A DNA stretch of 64,000 nt, from NCBI RefSeq assembly GCF_026914185.1, contig NC_070562.1:7316001-7380000 (forward strand). Direction: 5' to 3'. Positions 55,701 to 64,000 of this stretch are shown piece by piece. The notes beneath the pieces are model-generated. The model worked only from the letters and a program-made list of their open reading frames with translations. It was not told where the DNA came from and did no database searches. The stretch comes from Puccinia triticina (lineage: Eukaryota; Basidiomycota; Pucciniomycetes; Pucciniales; Pucciniaceae). The translations under genes were made by a program, and so were the position numbers. Position 1 is the stretch's first letter; each line of letters begins with the position of its first letter.

Positions 55701-56498
55701 GCCCGGGGTGACTTATCCGGATGGGTTGAGGCCGTTGGACTGGAAAAATTAACCGCAAAGAAAGTAGCTGCTTGGTTTCACGAAAATTGGATTCTCCGTT
55801 ATGGAACAACTTGGACTGTTGTGATGGATGGCGGTCCTGAATTTGGAAAAGAAGTACAAGATATGCTCAAAGCAGCTGGTTCCACAGTAAAAGTCACGAC
55901 ACCCTACTATCCTGAAGCTAACGGAATGATAGAACGCGGTCATCAGCCCCTGAAGGATGCTCTTGTGAAAATGTGCGGTACAGATGGCAAGAAATGGCGT
56001 AACTATTTACCTTTAGTGTTGTTTGCGGATCGAATTTCAACAAAGCGTACTACTGGTTACACACCATACGAATTGGTCTTTGGTCAACTGGCGGTCTTAC
56101 CTATTGATTTGGAAATGGAAACTTTCTTTGGTACGGATTGGTCAAAAGTAAAATCTACGGCGGACTTATTGGCGGCACGGGCAGTGCAACTCGAGCAACG
56201 GGAGTCAGTTATTCAGCAGGCATACAAGCAAATGAAAAGTTCCCGTGCAAAATCTGTTGAATTCTGGAACCAGAAGCATTCCGACAGAGGTCCTATTTCT
56301 CCGGATACAAAAGTTTTAGTCTATAACAAATCTCTTGAAAGTCAATGGGGCAAACTATTTGAAAATCGCTGGAATGGTCCCTATAAGGTGGTTTCTCAAG
56401 AAAAGTCTGGCTCTTACATGCTCAAAGAATTGGACGGCACGGAACTCAAAAGACGGTACGCTGCGCCACAGGTTAAGGTTTATTACGACCAGGCCTGA
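52794..56498 (+). pseudogene. pol: E2 protease, RT, RNase H, integrase part of the polyprotein
   Basis: Continues the Gag frame. Protease has LILDNGSMVNVLP, where the usual D-S/T-G active site reads DNG (53040-53048); E1 has DSG. RT has GDIMGGYDERE, LPQGATNS and FIDDGG. RNase H has AVDSS and VDAKSL. TGA at 55245-55247 divides the frame after RNase H, which then resumes. Integrase has an HHCC site (HKQLGHRG ... CEACQK), a DDE triad (SIDAVHIKAG, VMDGGPEF, PEANGMIERG) and the C-terminal LVYNKSLESQWGKLF region. Unlike E1 there is no frame change between protease and RT. The DNG site, the TGA and the LTR insertion make this copy unable to encode active enzymes itself. Confidence 0.92.
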
Positions 56499-58664
56499 AA
56501 ACAGCTAACAAAGTAAAGAAGATAGGCGGTTGGGAGGGAAGGGAGCTCTATCTAAGTTTATTAAAGACAGACAAACACAAAAACAAAAATCAAGGGTTTC
56601 CCCCTACTAAAAAATCAAACAAAAAAACAAATAAAGCCTGCTCAAGCAACACCACCAGGCGAATACCCATCCCCTTCTAGAGAGGCTGCAAGTATTGCGC
56701 CGATGACCCCCAGCGCGCCGCATTTAAGGCAATTGCAAAGGGGGGTAACCAATCATTAAACCTCAAACTGCGCAAGTGCGACAGCGGAGGGGGTTGAGTC
56801 GGCCACTGGCTGGAAGTGCAACACAGTGACTCGACTGCTGATCCATGTTAGCCGAGGCTCCTCTCTTTATACACCATCCGTCACACCCCGCCTTCCAAAC
56901 ATTCCATCCCTCCCAACAACGACCCGCTCGACACCCCCCCAACTGCGTCCCTTATTGGTAAGCTTGCGCCTCCAGTCCCCATGGAAACCGCAACTATTCG
57001 CCGGTCAAGTCCGCATACTGACTACACTTATACAGATCCTTGACGCCCCTATCCGCCGCCCTGCCAACCCCAACTGGTGACCCCAGCCTCGACTTCACCC
57101 CACCAAACGAACCCCGCGGCCTAAGGACTGTATCCCATCGCCAGGAGATTGCATCCGAGCACCAGCCAATGTAAACTCCCGCCAGAAAACAGTAGGTTAT
57201 TTCCATGACCACTGTGGCTTGCCAACTATTAACCCCTGACCCTCCTCCTTGTAATTTTATTTCAGCGCTGTCTGGCACCCAGCCCCCACGGTTCCGTGCC
57301 CGGTCTAAATCATCTTGACTTCAACTGGACAACGCTTAGCAAACGTCGCGCATGTTGCCCAAACCAAGCCAATCTCGCATGCCTGACTCGCGGTCGGGCA
57401 CCCAGCCTCTGCGGCGCCGTGCCCGGCTTAAACCATCAACTTCAACTGGACGATGCTTAGCCAACCTGACGCATGTTCCCGAAACCAAGCCAATCTCACG
57501 TGCCTGTCTGACTGGCTCAGACGTTCACCCTGCGTTGCCTCCCACATCCGTTCTCTACCCTACAGCCCACTCGCCCCAATATTGATTGGTCGGGGTCTAC
57601 AAGTTTAATCGGGTGAGTCAACGCGAATTCTTCGCCTGGTTATGGCCTTAGGCCAGAATGACTGGTGCCTTTGGTCGGACTAATTATCTTCTGTGTATAT
57701 TCTTAGGTGTCCAGCGTATCCTCGCAGGCATGTTAGAGGGCTGTTGAGTTTGTGTAAGCATAATTTTTCGTTTGTGGAACATGATGATGATTTTTCCTGA
57801 TATCGTAACCCTTGATGAGCGTATCATAATCTTTAACTTGAAAACAAATTCGCGTGCAAAGTCAAACATGACTACGGACCTTAGATTTGAGCTTTGGCCC
57901 AGGTTAAGTGAAAATCCGTGGCCAAGTGTGCGTCTCGCGTGAGGATTGAATGTTAAGACGGGGTTTGTTGTGGATTCAGATGGGACTGATTGATCACAAT
58001 CAGTTGAAGACGGCGGTTTTACTTGGCGCTAACTCTAGCAGGGATCCTGCCCTCAGCCAAGTAAATTTTGATTACCTTTCATTTAATGTACTTTTGAGTT
58101 TGCCCCATGGACTGAGAAAAAGCGGCCCAATACTTGAACGACACTAATGTTGTCTTGCCTTGTAATCATTTGTTTAAGTGTCCCCGCATTTGTGAGTAAA
58201 TGTTAGGCTAATCATTAAACATACTATAAAAAAATATGGGTGGCATGCAACAATGCGTGAGCTTGGGCCAAGGAATGTTCGCAGGCAGGAGTGAGTTGGT
58301 ACCTAGATTGAGCAGCGGTATAGTCGTGTCAGGCTGATTCATTTTGGCTCCTGCCACCTCATGGCCCATATGCAGATTAGACCATACATCATGTTTGTTC
58401 TTGGAGGTCCTATCAGCCCACGCCGTTGCTAGGTGGCTGAAGTAATCTTTCAAATCTGCAGCGGCGCAGCCGCCTTGGCCTCTAGTGTACACTATAATAT
58501 CGCCAAACTCGACCGTTCCCTTCAATTCTGGACCTGCTCAAAAAAAAAAAGAAAAAAAAAAAAAAAACAAGAGATGGGGATTAGTTTGGCGGTCATATTT
58601 CTATTTTGGATTTCATTCTTCAATCATTTTCCTTTTAAAGATTCATAAAATCAAGGCTTACAAC
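56499..58664. other. E2 post-pol region without a supported gene
   Basis: No convincing ORF. A purine tract GGTTGGGAGGGAAGGGAG at about 56529 could be an internal polypurine tract. The part from 56700 to 57600 is C-rich with repeated GGCACCCAGCC...CGGCGCCGTGCCCGG-like segments (57275, 57398). A run of A with interspersed G at 58541-58567 precedes the antisense ORF end. Confidence 0.5.
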
Positions 58665-59309
58665 TTAGATACGGTTCACCTCTGCCCGGATGGATTCCTG
58701 TTCCACCATTTGGCGCAACATTCCCATAACTATGCGCTTAACGGCGGTCATTGGGATGGTACGGAAGGTCTGGTTGGTGAAAGGAAGGCGGTTCGGATTT
58801 TCGTGGAAGGCGCGGTTTCGGGATTGATTCGTATGAATGATTTGATTAAAGGTGTTGCTAATATGCCCCATAACAAATTCAACACTGGACGCCCGGATGA
58901 CAGAACAGACTTCGGGGCCGTACTTGGTAGGAGTATTAGGGAAATCATCTGCGGTCTCGGAGAGTATGCGATATGGATTGCCTTGGGAACCGTTTGGCGG
59001 CATCCACTCATCTTCGTCGGCTTCTTCGTCAGCTTCCGCAGCATACAAATCATAGGGATCATCGACGGGACTTGGACGTGGATGATAGATGGGACTTCCA
59101 GGGTTTGGGAAATTATTTGGGGATTGGTTAGGAATAAATAAAGGGCTAGGTGGCGCGGGATCTTGCGCATCGGATTCGCTAGGTACATTAATCACTTCGC
59201 CATCTACGTCGGATGAGGAGTTAAATTCGACGGAAGGTTCGCGCAGAGAATCATTAGAATGTACTATTTGGCCAGGCTGAAACGGCGCAACTTCGCCAGG
59301 CATTAACAT
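58665..59309 (-). CDS. Antisense ORF carried by E2 (hypothetical protein, 214 residues)
   Basis: ATG at 59307-59309 (MLMPGEVAPFQPGQIVHSND ...), opposite in direction to gag-pol. A TATA motif (CTATAAAG on the minus strand, about 59418-59425) lies about 110 bp upstream of this ATG, so it may have its own promoter. The first half is acidic and Ser/Pro/Asp-rich (PSPVDDPYDLYAAEADEEAD), the second half more basic and helical (FVMGHISNTFNQIIHTNQSR, RIVMGMLRQMVEQESIRAEV). No domain recognised. There is no stop within 214 codons, in contrast to the decayed pol of the same element. E1 has an ORF at the same relative place and orientation with similar acidic-then-helical make-up but no clear sequence identity. 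Confidence 0.55.
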   Translation of the reverse strand: MLMPGEVAPFQPGQIVHSNDSLREPSVEFNSSSDVDGEVINVPSESDAQDPAPPSPLFIPNQSPNNFPNPGSPIYHPRPSPVDDPYDLYAAEADEEADEDEWMPPNGSQGNPYRILSETADDFPNTPTKYGPEVCSVIRASSVEFVMGHISNTFNQIIHTNQSRNRAFHENPNRLPFTNQTFRTIPMTAVKRIVMGMLRQMVEQESIRAEVNRI

Positions 59310-59946
59310 AATGAAAGAAGAGTATGTCTGGTTAATAGGGCTATGGGATGAATAAAATGCTGCTATGGACGCGAAAGATTGGCGGATGAAGAAGCTATAG
59401 GACCGGTTCAAAGTGCCGACTTTATAGACCTGGAATCAATGGTTAGAACCACAGCTCGGCCCAGCTTCTAGATTTTTTGGTAGGAAGACGCCTAGCCGAG
59501 AGCTTCGGCTGCTTTTGGAATCGAATGAAACGCGAATAGGCAAGGAGCTTCCTCGCCTGCTCAACGGATCGGTACACATGAAACAAGAGGCCGGCGACTT
59601 TTGCGCCCGGCTTGGGCCCTCCTGAAACACTACAGGAACAGACCTAAGCCTCCCGACCAATGGAGGACCCATGAATTCAGCTCGGCGTCCTTGTCTGGCT
59701 TGGATACTATGAAACAAGGAGGCGTCGCCGTACCCGAATCCGATTCTCTGATACCTCGCCTGAAAGGGACATGCTCCCTACCTGTCTTTATTCTGCAAGC
59801 ATCAGCGCCCACCCCGAGCGCACTGGCGAATGGAAACTCAGTTCCCCTTGTAACCTTTCCCTTTTGATTCTAGCTCTTTCCAACAAAAATTATCCTTCTA
59901 TTCCTGCTTTAGGACCAAAACCAAAGAAATAAAACACGACCCCAGA

Positions 59947-60348
59947 ATGGAAAAAATGACACCCGACCTTCTCAAAAGATTCAGTCAGGCCCCAAAGCGC
60001 ACTCCTACGACCATCCGAGTGCGGAATCTTGCGCCCGGAACCAGCCTGGATGATGTAATAGCCGCTTTTAGCGACTTTGGTGAAATACTAGACTGTGTCC
60101 TCAAGCAGCGCTACCACGGACAGCTGCTACAAGTATCAGCTTTGATCCTTTTTGAATCTGAAGCGCAAGCCGCGCGGGCAATACGCGAAATGGACGGCGC
60201 GGTGGCCGACGGACAGATACTGGTCGTGGAACTCAAAGCAAATAAGACCTCAGCTCAAATTACTACTACGAATGGCGCAGCGCAGGACGTCGGATCTAAC
60301 ACTGCGGAGGTACCTGTCACACAATCCCTCCTGTCACGAATCTCCTGA
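59947..60348 (+). CDS. RRM (RNA recognition motif) protein carried by E2, Aly/REF-like
   Basis: ATG at 59947, 133 residues, no internal stop. One RRM covers about residues 20-97: RNP2-like IRVRNLAPGTSLDDVI, the loop FSDFGEILDC, RNP1-like ALILFESEAQAARAI and the closing beta strand GQILVVELKANK. The spacing and the DG-x-x-L-V-V-x-L end resemble Aly/REF mRNA-export adaptors more than splicing-type RRMs; the RNP1 aromatic positions are only partly kept. A short Ser/Thr-rich tail follows. It lies in the sense direction about 350 bp before the polypurine tract and 3' LTR, where an env or accessory gene would sit. Its job could be RNA binding or export of the unspliced element RNA; that is inference. 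It could be a captured host gene. Confidence 0.75.
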   Translation: MEKMTPDLLKRFSQAPKRTPTTIRVRNLAPGTSLDDVIAAFSDFGEILDCVLKQRYHGQLLQVSALILFESEAQAARAIREMDGAVADGQILVVELKANKTSAQITTTNGAAQDVGSNTAEVPVTQSLLSRIS

Positions 60349-60699
60349 AACCACCCAGCGGCGAAAAATGGCAACTCTTCATTGATGTTAAGCCAAAGGA
60401 AAACCCTAATCTAAGTTACCTTTAATACAAAGCTATAAAACAGTATAAAAATTATAAAAAGACATAGAAAACATATTGAAATATTAAAAATACTTAAGAA
60501 AATTCTCTGCATAATATAAAATCCTAAAAAAAACAAATAGTACCAGCCAGGCCCCATCTTCTTCTCTTTCTTTCTCATTTCCTTTGCTTTTCCTTCCCTC
60601 TTTTTTTTCTTTCTTTTCTTCTTTTCTCATCATCCACTATATGAAGACCGCCTCATTCTCACTTTAGATGATGGGGACATCATCGAATTTGGGGGTGGA
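60349..60699 (+). other. E2 3' untranslated region with polypurine tract
   Basis: AT-rich, then a pyrimidine-rich stretch (60560-60630), then GGGGGTGGA at 60691-60699 directly before the 3' LTR, the expected polypurine tract for plus-strand priming. No ORF. Confidence 0.75.
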
Positions 60700-61406
60700 T
60701 GTGGTGAGCCTCATCAAAAGCACCTTCACTCTCCGCAGGCCCCAGGAATCAACTATCAAGGCAACCAACCACTCAGGACAACAACACGGAACACCAGACA
60801 CAGGACCCAGGCGCCTCAACATCAAACACTCCATCATCGCCAAATCCAGACATGCATCAAACATCAATCCACATTGGTCATCAACTCAACAGCCCTTTCC
60901 TTGTCTCTTGGTTTCACACTAATGCACCTACTTTGGGATTAGTACTTGTCTCATCCCTTTTGTTCATTTCTCTTACACTTCTCCTTGATTGAAGTTTTTC
61001 ACTGTTTCAGTTTTCCCACAACCACAAGTCAACCGCCCCCCAGATTGTCTATATAAACTGCCCCTTTGTCCACACTTTTGTCCCCCATCAGCTCATCAGA
61101 CAGTAGTTGGTCAATAGTTATATAGTCTCATAGTTACCTTATAGTCAATTACAGTAGCCATTCTGCCTTGACAATTATATCATCTTGCCTGCTCAACATC
61201 CAGTAACCATTCTGTGGGAGAGCATTACTTAATTCGCCATTTCATCACCTTACCCTGATATCTTCTTGATCTTCTGCGCCACACCTTTTCTTGAGTTTCA
61301 TTACTCTATTGGTGTCCTCTACTCTTTAGCATTTCACCCGGAGGGCAGCCTTTTCACGCACTCATCCCCTCCACAGCTATCTCTATCCCACGGAGTAGTC
61401 CCCACA
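60700..61406 (+). repeat. E2 3' LTR
   Basis: 707 bp, same ends as the 5' LTR. By eye it differs from the 5' LTR only by a 15-bp deletion and two substitutions (AATTCGCC for ACTTCGCC near 61233, and CCTCTACTC for CCTATACTC near 61319). Followed by CCGG. Confidence 0.95.
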
Positions 61407-61609
61407 CCGGAAGAAGTTGAAATGCCTATCCACTTCTTTGTGACTAAACGGCCCAAACATCCGTTTTTCTTGCAATTCTTTTGCAATCGAGTCTTCAATT
61501 TTTTCTCTTGCCTGTAGGGCGGAGCTGTGGTTGGGTGGGGTGTAGAAGGAAGTCTCCACATTGACTGTGTGATTGGGGATCCCTTGATCAAATCCCTGTC
61601 AGAAGCCGT

Positions 61610-62571
61610 TGTGGTGCTCCATTCCAAACCATAAGTAGTATTTTATTGCTTTTTCTTTACATATATTCATCATTACATTGCCCATTTCCCCATAACCCTT
61701 CACAAATACCTCATTATTATTGCATATTCAGATTCTACGCCAAATTTTACCTATAGTCACTCATACATAGTACCCCCTTATCTTCAATGGTTCAGTAGTT
61801 ATAAAGGATATAAGACTTACAGACAACCTACATTTTTCGTTAGTTACAATACTCATTTCATTAGTAACCTACTTGAATCATTACAGTAAATTCTTTTTAC
61901 ATATTTATTCTCACATACTAAACCCTTTACACACATTTCTCATTATGTACTATGCCTATTGTACACATTACATCATTGGATCTGTGCTTATCTCTTTCAG
62001 TAGTGCTCATCATTACAAGTAGTAACTATGTTCTCATCACTCTTCCCCATTAGTACATTCTTTTATTCCCATAACCAGCATTCCCCTTTCAGCATTGCTC
62101 ATCATTACATACTGTTACTATGTTCACATCACTCTTCCTCATTTGTACAACCTTCATTCTCATAGCCAGAACTCCTTATTGTCTGTGCTCATCCTTCCTT
62201 CATATAAGAACTGTCTTTCCCCCCTCACTTGTACCTTATGCAGAATTTATAGATAATTTTAGATACAGAAATTATAAGTGCCCATTCTCATCAACCCCTT
62301 GCCATTAAACCTTGCCATTGCATTCCCCACTCTCATCACTCCTCCAACTCTCTTACCCTCAGTAGTCAGTAGTTAAAGCTCATAGTACTAGCTCCTAAGA
62401 TCAAGCAGAAATCAGCCACACCTTTTTCTTCTTTTTCTTAGTGTTACTCTCATCCCCTCAGCATTAGTCAGGAAGGCAGCCTCATCAGCACCCTTGCATA
62501 GCTTACATTAGTACTAGTGTTGCTATCCATTCCCCTTCCAAGCTCTATTCTTACCCTTGAGTAGTTCCACA
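61610..62571. repeat. Solo LTR, TSD CCGT, in the DIRS-like gene
   Basis: TGTGGTGCTCCATTCC ... TTGAGTAGTTCCACA, 962 bp, flanked by CCGT at 61606-61609 and 62572-62575. It is the reverse complement of the copy at 26236-27198 and very similar throughout. The coding direction of the LTR itself is not clear because both ends fit TGTGG...CCACA. Confidence 0.9.
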
Positions 62572-62664
62572 CCGTTCAAAACATCCTTGTATTGGGGGAG
62601 AAGGTTCCATTTCTCTAGCGCTGCAGCCCACTCATCTATGTTCATCTCGAAGCTCACTGCTTTT

Positions 62665-63634
62665 TGTCAGCCTTAGAGTCATCACAGCTGACCTAAAAGC
62701 TGCCTGTTCTACCTTTGTTACATATAAATTACTTTATATCTTTTTCATCTTAAGAGATAACCTTGTTTTGACTTCATATTCTGTTTCCTCATGCAATTTT
62801 AACCCTAGTTACAACTTATCAATTCCTTGTAACTATACTCCTTCCCTGAGTTACTGAGTTATGGCGCCCTTGCGCAGTTGTGACGTGTCAGCGCTACCAG
62901 GCGCGCCAAACCACATGTACATATGTAAATTACATAAGCAAACTGTGAAAATTTTCGTAGTCAGGATCCCCCTTGCCTGAGGCGGATCTACAGACTTCAG
63001 CACACCAGAACCACCACCCAGATAACCCCAGGATCACCACCAAAGAGCCTACTCTACTCCCAGTATACCTACCATCACAGGCGCCTAGGATATTGACAGT
63101 AAGTAACCTCTTTCTCTGAACCTTGATTATCTCAGAGGTACAACTCTGTGTCTTGCTTGATCTGCCTTTTCTTCTTGCTTTGCTTCCCCCTTGATCACAG
63201 GGCTGTCCCTCCAAATCTATAGGCCTTTGCCTCCATCTTGATTACAGGGCTGTCCCTTCTTATCATCAGGCCTTTGCCTCAAAATCTAGGTTCAGGGCTG
63301 TCCCTCAGGTTTCCCTTTAAGAACCTTGACTGTCCAGAGAGAAGTCTAAAAAACTGTGGCTGGATTAAGACTTATCTAATCCAGATACCCTCCTGAGAGG
63401 AAGGTGTAGCACTTCTTGCACAGATTAGCAGCACTCTTCTGAAGAGTAGCTTTGCCAGTGGACGTGCATTCCCACTAGAATAACCTAGTACTTCTCTTCC
63501 TTCTTATCCTGCTTGGTTTCTCTCTCTCTTTCTCTCTTTTTCTTTTATAGTTGTAATTTCTTTATCCCAAGAAATCCAACTATTGCCCCCCCATTTCTTG
63601 TGTCCTGCTGTCACTATAGAGACTCAGGCTCACA
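62665..63634 (+). repeat. Solo LTR of the E3 family, TSD CTTTT
   Basis: TGTCAGCCTTAGAGTC ... CAGGCTCACA, 970 bp, flanked by CTTTT at 62660-62664 and 63635-63639. The 5-bp duplication differs from the 4-bp ones of the TGTGG families. GGGCTGTCCCT(T/C)(C/A) recurs at 63200, 63248 and 63295 with CCTTTGCCTC between copies. Same family as 36105-37074. Confidence 0.9.
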
Positions 63635-63926
63635 CTTTTGGCCAGCGTGGGTCCGAACTTAGCACAAGTCCCTCACCTGCCGGGGGGCAGGGGCGCGAAG
63701 CGCCTCGCACTAAGTGCGACCTCCCGTCAGGGAGAGACTTGCGTGCAATCCATGATTCCTGGCGTGAGAGCCCCGCGTGCAGTTGGTGTTTTTTGCAGGT
63801 GGCCAACTTTGTGCCCCCAAATACCCCACTTCCCAGAGGGCATTTTGCCCGCCTCTTGAACCAGTGAAAGACCTGCATCTCCTCTTCAAATTGGTGGTAA
63901 GCATGCCACCTTTGCCCTCCTCCCAT

Positions 63927-64000
63927 GAGCTGGAGATGGGCTCAAATGAGCTCACTTTCCAAGAATCCTTTGAGATGACTAATAGAGTTGTACAGTTCTG
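63927..64000. other. Window end, upstream of the DIRS-like fragment
   Basis: Seventy-four bases, probably more of the DIRS-like element; a TGA lies in frame just upstream of the ATG at 63926 on the minus strand. Confidence 0.3.

Larger units (their letters stand above)
48921..61406 (+). mobile_element. Complete 12.5-kb Ty3/gypsy retrotransposon E2 with extra genes
   Basis: 5' LTR 48921-49642 and 3' LTR 60700-61406, flanked by CCGG at 48917-48920 and CCGG at 61407-61410. Order: LTR, primer-binding site, gag-pr-RT-RH-IN in one frame (49845-56498), then 4.2 kb holding an antisense ORF (58665-59309) and a sense RRM ORF (59947-60348), a polypurine tract and the 3' LTR. A solo LTR (51562-52793) interrupts the polyprotein. 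It is inserted in the DIRS-like gene between its RT N-terminal part and the PHGRQG box. Confidence 0.9.
45583..63926 (-). pseudogene. DIRS-like retrotransposon RT/RNase H gene, split by five insertions
   Basis: Pieces in coding order on the minus strand: 63926-63635, 62664-62576, 61609-61411, 48920-48147 and 46162-45583. Frame is kept across each junction when the insertion and one target copy are removed. The last three pieces give a DIRS-type RT (FPHGRQGIPLVNSF, the IPFGGVAGCGSF box, catalytic WVDDNLF, LGVKTNSKKFTPF, GRLTHVSYALPQLR) and RNase H (GWVGDASTSFGIGV, LETIAVRLGLLML, IVWTDNSTTESV, ENRANALSRG). In-frame stops: TGA 61599, 48695 and 48575, TAA 48476. There is no DDE integrase, and no tyrosine recombinase was found on either side. 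The N-terminal piece is Cys/His-containing and unassigned. Confidence 0.8.

Noticed and set aside
57352..57585. Short plus-strand ORF in the E2 post-pol region
   Set aside because: C-rich repeats (GGCACCCAGCC type) explain it; no protein-like pattern.
45583..63926. Interpreting the WVDDN-type RT as another Ty3/gypsy element
   Set aside because: No DDE integrase or LTRs belong to it, and the FPHGRQG, GRLTHVSYALPQLR and ENRANALSRG segments fit DIRS-type RT/RNase H better. The missing tyrosine recombinase leaves some doubt.
1..64000. CRISPR arrays, bacterial operons, rRNA genes
   Set aside because: No regularly spaced short repeats with unique spacers, no ribosome-binding-site pattern and no rRNA-like sequence; introns and LTR elements show a eukaryote.

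Overview
The window looks like a transposon-dense region of a basidiomycete, most likely a rust fungus (Pucciniales). The basis is short GTAAGT/GTATGT-type introns, fungal Ty3/gypsy and DIRS-like polyproteins, hAT and PIF/Harbinger transposases, a Helitron N-terminus and almost no housekeeping genes. The family and organism calls come from reading motifs; no database search was possible.

Layout. 1-9453: a minus-strand Ty3/gypsy element (E1) with an intact Gag-protease ORF, a pol ORF in the -1 frame behind a textbook UUUUUUA frameshift signal, an antisense ORF after pol, and its 5' LTR at about 8521-9453. 9458-19496: gene-poor DNA, possibly one 7.4-kb transposon (GAGCATCC termini at 9518 and 16955), holding degraded gene fragments, a GACCGGTC-rich repeat, a small three-exon gene and a foldback element. 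19497-20202: solo LTR. 20414-21962: the best candidate cellular gene, with TATA box, introns, acidic tail and a possible AT-hook exon, and a class II tRNA-like sequence inside. 22177-31340: a PIF/Harbinger transposon with a DDE nuclease and a convergent partner protein; a MITE sits in the nuclease intron and a whole hAT element (25276-30180), itself carrying a solo LTR, splits the partner gene. 31544-31704: Tourist-like MITE. 31834-35593: a second hAT. 35620-36064: Helitron N-terminal fragment. 36105-44672: LTR-retrotransposon fragments, interrupted by a solo LTR and by a 1.2-kb giant hairpin. 45583-63926: one minus-strand DIRS-like RT/RNase H gene split by five insertions, the largest a complete 12.5-kb Ty3/gypsy element (E2, 48921-61406).

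How the parts relate. E1 and E2 are sister elements (same domain order, same unusual FIDDGG RT motif, TGTGG...CCACA LTR ends). E2 carries 4.2 kb between pol and its 3' LTR with an antisense ORF and a sense ORF encoding an RRM protein of Aly/REF type. The nine TGTGG-type LTR insertions seen here all lie at a 4-bp site reading NCGG on one strand, and at every one with both flanks visible the 4 bp are duplicated. Removing the insertions restores open frames at several junctions, so the nesting order can be read. Nearly all genes are broken by stops that fit C-to-T change, mainly TGA where an arginine CGA is expected, as expected from CpG methylation and deamination.
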